Source of the DNA: JBPOIC01 sp052034865
GTDB lineage: Bacteria > UBA10199 > JADFYH01
Assembly: GCA_052034865.1 (NCBI GenBank)
Contig: JBPOIC010000027.1
Location: forward strand, 11,198-75,197
Reading direction: 5' to 3'
Length of the DNA stretch: 64,000 nucleotides
Shown in pieces: positions 9,332 to 17,350 of this stretch (the first letter of the stretch is position 1; the number at the start of each line of letters is the position of its first letter). The notes below the pieces were generated by a model, which searched no databases, was not told where the DNA came from, and was given only the letters and a program-made list of their open reading frames with translations. Made by a program: the position numbers and the translations under genes.

Positions 9332-9562
9332 TTAAGCAGCTTCCGATTCGAGCTGGCTCAGCATTTCCAAAATAGCAAAACGAATATGCGCCTCTTTGAC
9401 GGTTTGTACGTGCTCGTCGTAGCGCTCTTTCACCAATTTTACGAGACGATCAAACTCACCATCTACCGATTCCAAATCGGCCTCGGTGAGATGTGGCCAT
9501 TTTTGAAGGATGAAAGGCTTTATTTGTTTCCAGTGATTTTGTAATCGATTTGGGGTGGACAT
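9332..9562 (-). CDS. CsbD-like small protein
   Basis: A 76-residue hydrophilic helical protein. The core RLQNHWKQIKPFILQKW, then LTEADLESVDGEFDRLV and a KERYD segment, follow the CsbD pattern (N-x-W-x-Q-x-K...W..LT..DL...G..D.L...I...YG). CsbD family members are general-stress proteins of unknown biochemical role. This copy has an extra helical tail (about 25 residues) beyond the usual domain. It is transcribed alone; only a weak GAAG lies before the ATG. Confidence 0.8.
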   Translation of the reverse strand: MSTPNRLQNHWKQIKPFILQKWPHLTEADLESVDGEFDRLVKLVKERYDEHVQTVKEAHIRFAILEMLSQLESEAA

Positions 9563-9654
9563 GGTGCTTCTATAGCGAGGAGGGTTTTTATCTTCAAGTA
9601 TTTCCAGGGGTTCATTTGAGAAATGTTGGGAGTGAATTTTTCTCGTTGCGAATG

Positions 9655-9815
9655 AAGCAAGAGGGGGCGGGGAGATAGAAGGCAGAAGACAAAAGAAAAC
9701 CCTCCAAAATCAATCTTCTTGTAGCCCCCCCACAGGCAGATCGCAAAGACAAGGATTTCGTCTTTGCGAACGAAACGAAGTGAAGCGAAGCAATCCAGTG
9801 GATTCAATTTCACTG
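9655..9815. repeat. Composite dispersed intergenic repeat, copy 2
   Basis: The gap between the CsbD-like gene and the class V aminotransferase carries the modules seen at 3725-3932, in the same order: GGGGAGATAG...CAGAAGACA, AAAACCCT, TCTTCTTGTAG, GTCTTTGCGAACGAAACGAAG, then AAGCGAAGCAATCCAGTGG and ATTCAA. The heptamer units are shorter here than in copy 1. A minus-strand open frame crosses it but has no coding character. Confidence 0.7.
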
Positions 9816-9897
9816 CAACTCCGCCTCTGGCGGACTGCCTTGAAGAAGTAAAAAAAATCTCTATCGATTTCCAACCATCAACATCTAAAGGAACCTT

Positions 9898-11064
9898 ATG
9901 CCTCAGCATTTTAGCGAATCAGAAATCCATCATTACCGCTCTCTTTTTCCCGTTACCGAACGCTACGTGTATTTCAACCATGCCGGCGTTGCGCCGATCA
10001 GTCGACCGGTTGCAGAAGCAATTCATCAATTTACACAAGAGTCTTTAGAGCACGGTTTTGTCTGGGGGCCGCAATGGCATCAGGAAATCGAGCAGATTCG
10101 TACTCGTGCGGCCCATCTGATCGGAGCGGGTGCGAGTGAAATCGCTTTTGTGAAAAACACCTCGCACGGTATTTCTTTGGTGGCTCAAGGACTTTCTTGG
10201 AAAGCGGGCGATGAAGTCGTGATCGCCGAGGGAGAATTTCCAGCCAATGTTTATCCCTGGATGGCGCTTGAATCGAAGGGAGTCGTTCTTAAAAAAATCC
10301 CCGTGCAGGATGGAGAACTCGTCCTCGCCACACTCGATTCACTCATCACTCATCGCACGCGCGTAGTTTCGCTCAGCTCGGTGCAGTACGGGAATGGATT
10401 CCGGCTGCCCATCGAAAAAATAGGTCATCTCTGTCGGAATCGCGGGATTTATTTTCACCTGGATGCCATTCAAAGTCTGGGCGCCTTTCCGATTGAGGTC
10501 GGATTGGATAAAGTGGATTTTCTATCGGCGGATGCCCACAAGTGGTTACTGGGACCGGAAGGCATCGGGATTTTTTACGCGCGCAAGGAGTTGATCGGAG
10601 AATTGAATCCAACCCTGATAGGATGGAATAGCGTCGAGCACGCTTTGGATTTCGATCATATCCATTTCCAACTCAAATCCAGCGCTCAGCGCTTTGAAGA
10701 GGGAAGCCACTGCGCCCTTTCAATTTATGCCTTGGGGGCAGCGATCGATCTCATTACAAAAATCGGTATAGAGCGCATTGCGGCGCGCATTCTTTATCTG
10801 ACAGACTTGCTCGCCGAGGGGCTTCAAAGACGGGGCATGATCCTTACCCATTGCTTAAAACCCGAAGCACGCTCAGGAATTGTGACATGCCGTCTTCCGG
10901 ATGATCCGAAAGGAGTACGTTTGCACGCGATGGAGCGTGGGCTTTTTTCAAAAAATATTTTTGTCTCCATTCGTCAGGGGAACTTAAGATTTTCACCTCA
11001 TTTTTATAATACTGAAGAAGAAGTGAATCAGATCCTGAAGGTCATCGATGATTTTGGAGGATGA
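9898..11064 (+). CDS. Class V aminotransferase / cysteine-desulfurase-like PLP enzyme
   Basis: PLP-dependent fold-type I enzyme of the SufS/isopenicillin-N-epimerase group. The N-terminal YFNHAGVAP is typical, Asp189 in HLDAIQSLG should contact the pyridine nitrogen, and ADAHKWLLGPEG places the Schiff-base lysine at Lys215 after His214. The active-site loop Cys that defines a true cysteine desulfurase is not evident in the C-terminal third, so a desulfurase role is not supported; epimerase, lyase or kynureninase-like chemistry is possible. A GGAACC-type site precedes the ATG. Its stop lies just before the start of the next gene, so they form an operon. Confidence 0.85.
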   Translation: MPQHFSESEIHHYRSLFPVTERYVYFNHAGVAPISRPVAEAIHQFTQESLEHGFVWGPQWHQEIEQIRTRAAHLIGAGASEIAFVKNTSHGISLVAQGLSWKAGDEVVIAEGEFPANVYPWMALESKGVVLKKIPVQDGELVLATLDSLITHRTRVVSLSSVQYGNGFRLPIEKIGHLCRNRGIYFHLDAIQSLGAFPIEVGLDKVDFLSADAHKWLLGPEGIGIFYARKELIGELNPTLIGWNSVEHALDFDHIHFQLKSSAQRFEEGSHCALSIYALGAAIDLITKIGIERIAARILYLTDLLAEGLQRRGMILTHCLKPEARSGIVTCRLPDDPKGVRLHAMERGLFSKNIFVSIRQGNLRFSPHFYNTEEEVNQILKVIDDFGG

Positions 11065-11066
11065 GG

Positions 11067-11861
11067 ATGAAAATTCAATCTTTGAAGGGACAGCGTATTT
11101 TAATTACCGGAGCCTCGATGGGGATTGGGCGTGAGCTGGCACTCGAGTGTGCACGAAGCGGAGCCGAAATTCTTTACTTGATTGCTCGTAGCGAAGAGAA
11201 ACTTCATCAGGTCGCGAAAGAAGTTCGCTCCTTTGGGGCAGAAGCAACCGCGCTTGCTTGCGACATCACCCAGAATGAACAACAAGAAAATCTCATCCGA
11301 ACAATTCTGGCAGATACTAAACCCCTGGATATCATCATCCACAATGCAGGCAAAGGCATGTACTCCTATGCCGCACATGCTCCGCTTTCAGAAGTCCGCT
11401 CACTCTTTGAGCTAAATTTCTTCGCTCCGCTCGTCCTTTTTCAAAAACTCATGCCTGCGCTTCAAAAACCTGGAGGACGGCTTGTTTTCATTTCCTCGAT
11501 CGCAGGCCACATCGCTGTTCCAAAAATGTCGGCATATTGTGCTTCCAAATCGGCTTTAAATGCCATGGTGGAATCTTTGCGTGTCGAATGTAAATCTCAG
11601 GGAATTCATGTTTTAAATGTCTATCCTGGCCTTACTCAAACCGACTTTTCCAAACACGCCCCAACCATCGACCCAAGACCCGAGGCATTTTCTACTTTAA
11701 GTCGTGGTCTTCCTGCAGATGTTGTGGCTCGAAAAATTGTGCGGGCGATCTCTTTGAAAAAACGGGATGAATGGATCACCTTTTCGAACCGATTTTTCGC
11801 TGGCATGCACACGCATTTTCCCAAAATCTTTGATTGGGCGATGAAGCGCTTTGTGCGCTGA
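11067..11861 (+). CDS. Short-chain dehydrogenase/reductase
   Basis: Classical SDR with Rossmann motif TGASMGIG (residues 14-21), HNAGKG, a catalytic FISSIAG serine and YCASKSA (Tyr-xxx-Lys), then PGLTQTDF. It probably uses NADP(H), judging by the ARS at the end of strand 2. A start two codons upstream overlaps the preceding stop, but GGAGG lies six bases before the ATG at 11067, which favours that start. The C-terminal FAGMHTHFPKIFDWAMKR resembles membrane-associated SDRs of the DHRS7 type. Substrate unknown. Confidence 0.9.
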   Translation: MKIQSLKGQRILITGASMGIGRELALECARSGAEILYLIARSEEKLHQVAKEVRSFGAEATALACDITQNEQQENLIRTILADTKPLDIIIHNAGKGMYSYAAHAPLSEVRSLFELNFFAPLVLFQKLMPALQKPGGRLVFISSIAGHIAVPKMSAYCASKSALNAMVESLRVECKSQGIHVLNVYPGLTQTDFSKHAPTIDPRPEAFSTLSRGLPADVVARKIVRAISLKKRDEWITFSNRFFAGMHTHFPKIFDWAMKRFVR

Positions 11862-11945
11862 GAGATTTTTTCCATTCACATTCATCATTCATCTTATCAT
11901 CTCTTAAAGAGAGCCGGATTTTTCTACATGGCACTTAAGGCCAGT

Positions 11946-12395
11946 TTAGGGAGATTTCATTTGAGAGATCAAATGCTCATGAATTTCTTTCTCACTCATC
12001 CATTCTGCAAAATTTTTTGTCCGGGTCTTTTGGACCACAGTTTTCAATCTCTCCGACAGATGAGCTTTTAACTCTCCCAAGAATTGCGCGGGTGCCATGA
12101 GGATCAACCGCTCAAATCCCTTTGCAGCCAATTCCTTTTCCAAAAGATGAAGGATTTCTTTGGCGAAAATCTCTCGTTCATGTGCGTGCGGAGAGATTTC
12201 CGGACTCATGCCATGCCTTGCACTACCCTGACTGCTGAAGGTTCGCCCCGGACGATCGGATGAGAATTCCTGATCCTTTTTACGTCCTGCAGGATGATTC
12301 AACTCATCCATTAGCTGAAGCTCCCGCTCAATATTTTTGGTTTTGTAGATACGAGCGTAAGAATCATTGGCAATGACGATGCAGGTGATTGGCAT
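11946..12395 (-). CDS. Host attachment family protein (AtsA-like)
   Basis: Matches the family annotated as protein required for attachment to host cells. The N-terminal strand TCIVIANDSYARIYKT, the central HPAGRKKDQEFSSDRPGRTF and GSARHGMSP, then a FAKEILHLLEKEL helix, LILMAPAQFLGELK and a C-terminal helical end follow the family in order. At 149 residues it is full length. It has no signal peptide, so a cytoplasmic role is likely despite the family name, which comes from plant-associated bacteria. It is a single gene. Whether this organism attaches to hosts cannot be inferred. Confidence 0.85.
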   Translation of the reverse strand: MPITCIVIANDSYARIYKTKNIERELQLMDELNHPAGRKKDQEFSSDRPGRTFSSQGSARHGMSPEISPHAHEREIFAKEILHLLEKELAAKGFERLILMAPAQFLGELKAHLSERLKTVVQKTRTKNFAEWMSEKEIHEHLISQMKSP

Positions 12396-12541
12396 AGATT
12401 ACTTTTAGATAAATGTAATTTTTCGATCCTATTCAAGTGGGCGGCCTGCACTATTATTGATTCAGGATGGAATTGAGAAAGACTGCTTGTTTTGTGAAAG
12501 ACGGATTGGATTGAATGAAGTTTGGAAAACAAGGAGGACTT

Positions 12542-12769
12542 ATGAAATCAGCTCAGGAGATAAAAAAAACGAAAAAACAGAAGGGTACCCATCGAAGAGA
12601 AACAGGAAAAAAATCGATTTTGGATTCTTATACAATTCCAGATTCCGATCAGCCTGCCGAGTTGATGACCCTATACGGGCACTCATTGATGAAACAGGAT
12701 TCTATGAAAGATCGCTTTGGAGCTAAAATTCCCAAAAAGGGTTCCAAGATCGAAACGGAAAGATTTTAA
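12542..12769 (+). CDS. Small basic orphan protein, 75 residues
   Basis: Not recognised. An AAGGAGG ribosome-binding site lies six bases before the ATG at 12542, the strongest evidence that it is translated; longer frames upstream lack such a site. The N-terminal 25 residues are very basic (KKTKKQKGTHRRETGKK), the middle is acidic to neutral (DSYTIPDSDQPAEL), and the end is again basic. There is no signal peptide or membrane segment. A 10-bp AT hairpin begins at its stop codon. It could be a nucleic-acid-binding or secreted small protein. Confidence 0.55.
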   Translation: MKSAQEIKKTKKQKGTHRRETGKKSILDSYTIPDSDQPAELMTLYGHSLMKQDSMKDRFGAKIPKKGSKIETERF

Positions 12770-12791
12770 TTATTATATTTTATATAATAAT
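12769..12791. repeat. AT-only hairpin at the 3' end of the 75-residue gene
   Basis: ATTATTATAT and ATATAATAAT are perfect 10-base arms around a TTT loop, starting on the last base of the preceding stop codon. The all-AT stem is too weak for a classical terminator; it may protect the mRNA end or be incidental in AT-rich DNA. Confidence 0.4.
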
Positions 12792-12875
12792 ATCATATAT
12801 TTATATTTTTATTTTGTTCAGGGATTGGAGGTGTAAATATTAAAAAGAGAAGGCATTGTTGTCTCGATTAACACT

Positions 12876-12950
12876 TGAAAGTTACTTTCATTTAAATTGA
12901 CAACGGATGAGTGAGAGTGTAGCTGGGCGAAAAACACGAAAATAACTTTC
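12876..12950 (+). promoter_or_regulatory. Paired palindromic operator-like sites and -35 box before the cytochrome gene
   Basis: TGAAAGTTACTTTCA (12876-12890) is a perfect 15-base palindrome around a central T. A near copy, CGAAAATAACTTTCA (12937-12951), lies 61 bases downstream, just before the di-haem lipoprotein gene. A TTGACA at 12897-12902 lies between them; no good -10 was found at ideal distance. The arrangement is what one expects for a dimeric regulator binding on both sides of a promoter. Confidence 0.45.
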
Positions 12951-12973
12951 ATCTTCTAAATGTGAGGCGACGC

Positions 12974-14683
12974 ATGTCTTTTCTTCTTAAGCGATTAGCT
13001 GTTTTTTCATCTATCCTTTTGTTGTTCACAGGCTGCTTGCAGGATCTTGAAAGCAATGCTCCAGTGAGTGCCTCGCTAAGTGAGGAAGAAGAAGGAGATC
13101 CAGCAGAGGTCGTGATCGGTGAGAGGCTTTTCCTGGAAACCCGCTTCGCCCAGTTTTTTCAAAAAAATTTTAATGGTGATTTTAATGTTGCCCTCATTCA
13201 AGGGGACCCGGTGATGAACCTTACCCAGGCTTTGAGTGGCAATTTTCCTGGCCCTTTTAAAGGCCAGAGTATGAATTGCCGGGCCTGTCATTTGGTGGAT
13301 GAACAATGGGGTGTTCTAGGAGGAGGGATGCGCACATACAGCGATTTTGCCCGTCGCAGTCCCATTCCAGCGCGTGAGGATGGGCAACAGTTTGCTCCCC
13401 GAAATTCTCCCGCCCTGGTGAATGCAACCTTGCCACACAATGCAGATACCTTCCTTCATTTCGATGGAGAATTTTCGACAATCGAAGATCTCGTACGCGC
13501 CACCCTTCTTGGAAGAAACTATGGATGGTTAGCTGATGAAGAGAATGAAGCGATTTTACACGTAGCCGATGTGATTCGATTCGATAGCGGATCGGGAAGT
13601 TTGGCTCAGGATTTTAGCGGTCTTTCGTATTCAGAACTTTTGTTAGGTGAAAGTGCCAATATTCCAGAGGAATACCTTCTGCCTGTTGAATACCGCTTGG
13701 ATGTCAGCAACGCCAGCAGCGATCAGATTCTGAATGCAGTTGCAAAGCTGATTGGGGCCTATGTCAATTCCCTGGTTTTTGCCCAAAATGAAAATGGGGA
13801 GTTTGCAGGATCGCCTTACGATGTGTTTCTTCAAAAAAATAATCTTCCCGCTCGACCCAATCCGGGAGAATCTGATCTGGCCTACAGTCGACGTTTGCTC
13901 GATTTAATCAAAAAACTTTCAAAACCTCAGTATGTGAGCTCGCTGGATCGCAACTTTGCCTTCCACGATCAGGAGTTTTTATTTGGCCCAACAGAGCTGG
14001 AAGGACTGCGCATTTTCTTAAGTGAACCCCCAAGCCTCCCCTTGTCTTCGAGTGTAAAGACCTTTGGAAAAACAGGAAACTGCCTGGCATGTCATGCCGC
14101 GCCTGCGTTTTCAGATTTCCGGTTTCACAACACAGGAATTGCTCAGGAGGAATACGATTCCATTCATGGAGATGGGTCTTTTAGTTCCCTTTCGATTCCC
14201 AGCCTTGCGATTCGAAACCTGAACCCTTCGGACTATCTGCCCCCCTCTTCCCTTTATCCCAATGCTGCGGGAAAATTTATCGATATTCCAGCGCTTAACA
14301 AGCCCGGACGTACAGATTTAGGGCTTTGGAACCGCTATGCCAATGAGGCCAATCCCAAATCTCAGGCAGGGCTGAATTATCTGTTGTGCAAAATGTTTAA
14401 AGATCAGGCGGCTTCTTGCACACCGGAAGATCTTTTGCCGTTCACGATTAGTCTATTTAAAACCCCAGGACTACGGGATCTGGGAGATTCGGCTCCTTAT
14501 TTCCATAATGGCTCAAAGGATACGCTGGAGGATACCGTTCAGCACTATCTTGATTTCTCAACTCTTTCTCAAAATGGAAAAATGAGAAATCCTCCCCTTG
14601 AATTTCAATCGATCGCTATTCAGCCCCAAGATATCGCCCCTCTCGCGGCATTCCTAAGATCTTTGAACGAAGATTATAATTGA
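12974..14683 (+). CDS. Di-haem cytochrome c peroxidase / MauG-like lipoprotein
   Basis: Periplasm-facing lipoprotein: the signal peptide ends in LLLFTGC (Cys21 lipidated). Two c-type haem sites are present, CRACH at 102-106 and CLACH at 370-374, as in the bacterial di-haem peroxidase/MauG family. The C-terminal FKTPGLRDLGDSAPYFHNGS followed by TLEDTVQHYLD is the typical family ending. At 569 residues it is longer than classical CcpA (about 340), like the larger MauG-like group. A GTG four codons upstream is possible, but the ATG has GAGG at good spacing. It may reduce peroxide or modify a partner protein; the electron donor is unknown. Confidence 0.88.
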   Translation: MSFLLKRLAVFSSILLLFTGCLQDLESNAPVSASLSEEEEGDPAEVVIGERLFLETRFAQFFQKNFNGDFNVALIQGDPVMNLTQALSGNFPGPFKGQSMNCRACHLVDEQWGVLGGGMRTYSDFARRSPIPAREDGQQFAPRNSPALVNATLPHNADTFLHFDGEFSTIEDLVRATLLGRNYGWLADEENEAILHVADVIRFDSGSGSLAQDFSGLSYSELLLGESANIPEEYLLPVEYRLDVSNASSDQILNAVAKLIGAYVNSLVFAQNENGEFAGSPYDVFLQKNNLPARPNPGESDLAYSRRLLDLIKKLSKPQYVSSLDRNFAFHDQEFLFGPTELEGLRIFLSEPPSLPLSSSVKTFGKTGNCLACHAAPAFSDFRFHNTGIAQEEYDSIHGDGSFSSLSIPSLAIRNLNPSDYLPPSSLYPNAAGKFIDIPALNKPGRTDLGLWNRYANEANPKSQAGLNYLLCKMFKDQAASCTPEDLLPFTISLFKTPGLRDLGDSAPYFHNGSKDTLEDTVQHYLDFSTLSQNGKMRNPPLEFQSIAIQPQDIAPLAAFLRSLNEDYN

Positions 14684-14723
14684 GGGATAGACGGACTTTA
14701 CCAAGAACATCCGGCAAGAAAGA

Positions 14724-14757
14724 GGATTCAGTTCGGCTCCAGGATCGAGCTGAATCC
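14724..14757 (+). terminator. 12-bp stem-loop after the cytochrome gene
   Basis: GGATTCAGTTCG and CGAGCTGAATCC form 12 pairs (one G-U) around a 10-base loop, 41 bases after the cytochrome stop. No T-run follows, so it is a weak intrinsic terminator candidate or an mRNA-stabilising hairpin. Confidence 0.4.
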
Positions 14758-14856
14758 GCCAAGTGGATCTTTAAGAGTTTTCGGGCCAGGATTCTCCCCT
14801 GAAAATCTCATCTTGCATCCAATCATTGAATTCACTAAAAGAGGATCCGAATTGAT

Positions 14857-14930
14857 GGTGGGCGTAGCTCAAGTGGTAGAGCATCAGATTGTGATTCTGA
14901 GGGTCGCGGGTTCGAGCCCCGTCGCTCACC
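14857..14930 (+). tRNA. tRNA-His(GTG)
   Basis: Complete cloverleaf: acceptor GTGGGCG pairs with CGCTCAC (one G-U), D arm GCTC..GAGC, anticodon stem TCAGA/TCTGA with loop TTGTGAT giving anticodon GTG at 14891-14893, and T arm GCGGG-TTCGAGC-CCCGT. An extra G before the acceptor faces discriminator C, the G(-1):C73 identity pair of tRNA-His. CCA is not encoded. Confidence 0.97.
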
Positions 14931-14986
14931 TTATCCTTCCTTTAAGATTTTGACGAACTTCCTCCAATCCTTTAATTCTGTTTTTC

Positions 14987-16351
14987 ATGTCCAAAACAAC
15001 CACTGTTTACTCCTGTCAAAACTGCGGTTATCAATCTCCCAAATGGCTCGGCAAATGCCCCGACTGTGGCAAGTGGAATACCCTGGCTGAAGAAACCAAA
15101 GAAACCTCTGTACCCACAAGCTCGCGATTTTCCGGAAACGATTTTTTCACTTTAACCTCCGAACCCACCCCCCTTTCTCAAGTCAGCCCTCAGGATTTTG
15201 CACGCTTTACTTCTGCCAACGAAGAGCTGGACAGGCTTTTGGGAGGAGGAATCGTTCCTGGCTCTCTAACTTTGCTCGGTGGCGATCCCGGAATTGGGAA
15301 ATCCACTCTTGTATTACAGATGCTAGGTGCGGTTTCTAAAAATGATCCCGTCCTTTATATCTCGGGTGAAGAATCAGCCCATCAAATCAAGCTTCGAGCG
15401 GACCGATTGGGCGTGCGTTCGGATGCGCTGTATGTGCTTTCCGAAAACAACCTGCGCAAGGCCATCGAAGCAGTGGGAAAAATCAAGCCCAAGCTGCTGG
15501 TCATTGATTCCATCCAAACCGTTTTTCTTCCCGAATTTGAATCCGCTCCAGGCTCACTTACTCAAGTGCGTGAGTGCGCGGGCAAGCTTCTTTATCTGAC
15601 CAAAAGTCAGAACATGGCGACCTGGGTGGTGGGTCACATGACCAAAGAAGGGATGATCGCCGGGCCGAAGGTGCTGGAACATTTAGTGGATACGGTTTTG
15701 TATTTTGAGGGCGATAAAGGTCAGCCCTACCGCCTGCTGCGTGCAAATAAAAACCGGTTTGGATCGACGAACGAAGTCGGAGTTTTTGAAATGGTGGGAC
15801 AGGGACTTTTGCCGGTTCAGAATCCTTCCTCCCTGTTTCTTTCCGAATCGACCGAGCTATCGCCTGGATCGGCCGTCGTTTCTAGTCTCGAAGGTACGCG
15901 CCCTTTTTTGGTGGAGGTCCAGGTTTTGGTCACCTCCTCCAATTTGGCCATGCCCCGCCGTATTTCGTTAGGAGTAGATGGAAATCGCCTCTCCTTACTC
16001 ATCGCCATTTTAGAAAAAATAGTTGGGCTTTCGTTTGCGGGACAGGACGTCTTTGTGAATGTCGTCGGAGGATTTCGCTTAAGCGAAACCGGTTGTGATC
16101 TTGGAATTCTGGCCGCCCTGGCCTCCAGTCATCGGGGGAAGGCTTTAAAAAAAGGGACCGTTCTCATCGGTGAATCGGGCTTAAATGGAGAGCTGAGAGC
16201 CGTGCCCCATCTGGATTTGAGACTGAAGGAAATAGAACGCCTGGGATTTTCGCGTGTGATCCTTCCGAATCGTGGCACCCAGGCCAAAAGCAAAAAACTC
16301 GAGCTCATTTTTTCCAAAAAGGTGGAGGATGCGTTGGAAGAAGTGTTGTGA
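14987..16351 (+). CDS. radA: DNA repair protein RadA (Sms)
   Basis: RecA-like ATPase that drives branch migration during recombinational repair. It has an N-terminal zinc finger (Cys10, Cys13, Cys24, Cys27), Walker A GDPGIGKS at about 99-106, the RadA-specific KNRFGSTNEVG near residue 255, and a C-terminal Lon-protease-like domain without a catalytic centre (VGGFRLSETGCDLGI). The 454-residue length is normal. It lies just after tRNA-His with no clear ribosome-binding site. The stop is followed by a 167-base gap with nothing recognisable. Confidence 0.97.
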   Translation: MSKTTTVYSCQNCGYQSPKWLGKCPDCGKWNTLAEETKETSVPTSSRFSGNDFFTLTSEPTPLSQVSPQDFARFTSANEELDRLLGGGIVPGSLTLLGGDPGIGKSTLVLQMLGAVSKNDPVLYISGEESAHQIKLRADRLGVRSDALYVLSENNLRKAIEAVGKIKPKLLVIDSIQTVFLPEFESAPGSLTQVRECAGKLLYLTKSQNMATWVVGHMTKEGMIAGPKVLEHLVDTVLYFEGDKGQPYRLLRANKNRFGSTNEVGVFEMVGQGLLPVQNPSSLFLSESTELSPGSAVVSSLEGTRPFLVEVQVLVTSSNLAMPRRISLGVDGNRLSLLIAILEKIVGLSFAGQDVFVNVVGGFRLSETGCDLGILAALASSHRGKALKKGTVLIGESGLNGELRAVPHLDLRLKEIERLGFSRVILPNRGTQAKSKKLELIFSKKVEDALEEVL

Positions 16352-16518
16352 AAGAGGGAACGTATGTTTTCACATTACCTGAAAAAAAGTCATGACTGTT
16401 TTCTAGGTATGTAGAACGCTTTCGGAGATCTAAAAAGAAATTCGAAGATCTTGCAGAAAGCCCTCCTCCTACGATTGAATGATTTGTGTTCCGACTCACC
16501 TAAATAAAGGAGAACCCC

Positions 16519-17214
16519 ATGCCAACCTTACTGATCACAGGTGCCAATCGAGGACTGGGACTTGAATTTACAAAACAATACCTTGCTGATGGTTGGAAGG
16601 TTATCGCATGCGCACGACATCCGGAGAAATCTGAGGAGCTTCAGAAGTTAAAGCAGGCCCATCCTTCTCTTCTTGAGCTTACATCGCTTGACGTGACGGA
16701 TCTTTCGGCCATCGAAGCCCTTGGGCAAAAATTCAAACAAACTCCCATCGATTTGCTTATCAGTAATGCCGGTATTTATGGAGGAGATCGCCAGGAGTTT
16801 GGATCAATCGATTATCTAGCCTGGCAGGAAATTTTTAAGACCAACACCCTGGCGAGTATGAAATTGGCGGAAAGCTTTCTAGATTCCATCCAGCTGGGGC
16901 AGAAAAAATGCTTCATGGCGATTACAAGCAAGATGGGAAGTATTGCCGACAACACCAGCGGTGGTTATTACCTGTACCGCTCCAGCAAGGCAGCTTTGAA
17001 TATGGTGATTAAAAGTCTGTCGGTGGATTGGCAACCCTATGGTATTACCTGCTTGGTGCTTCATCCGGGCTGGGTGCAAACCGACATGGGCGGAGCACAA
17101 GCCCCATTAAAACCTACCCAAAGCGTGAAGGGGATGATTCAAGTCCTTTCAAAAGTCAGTCTTGCAGACACCGGACGTTTTCTCGATTTTCAGGGAAAAG
17201 AAATTCTTTGGTAG
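16519..17214 (+). CDS. Short-chain dehydrogenase, C-factor (CsgA)-like
   Basis: SDR with TGANRGLG (residues 7-14), SNAGIYG, ITSKMGS (catalytic Ser) and YRSSKAALNMV (Tyr-Lys), then HPGWVQTDMGG. This set is the usual signature of the sniffer/C-factor subgroup, named for the Myxococcus C-signal protein, though most members are ordinary reductases. AAAGGAG lies well placed before the ATG. The 231-residue length is typical. Neighbours give no pathway clue. Confidence 0.87.
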   Translation: MPTLLITGANRGLGLEFTKQYLADGWKVIACARHPEKSEELQKLKQAHPSLLELTSLDVTDLSAIEALGQKFKQTPIDLLISNAGIYGGDRQEFGSIDYLAWQEIFKTNTLASMKLAESFLDSIQLGQKKCFMAITSKMGSIADNTSGGYYLYRSSKAALNMVIKSLSVDWQPYGITCLVLHPGWVQTDMGGAQAPLKPTQSVKGMIQVLSKVSLADTGRFLDFQGKEILW

Positions 17215-17350
17215 GCATTCTGTCATTCCTGATTTCACAATCATCTTTCCAACAAACAAGTTTTGTTTTTGACACCGTCTTGTGTGACTATTTAGGGTTA
17301 AGACTGATTTCCCAGATTGATTTTTTTCACCCCATCCAAAAGGAGATGCA

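Noticed and set aside
9520..9909. 129-codon minus-strand frame across the dispersed repeat
   Set aside because: It runs through repeat DNA and the CsbD-like start and lacks any coding pattern.
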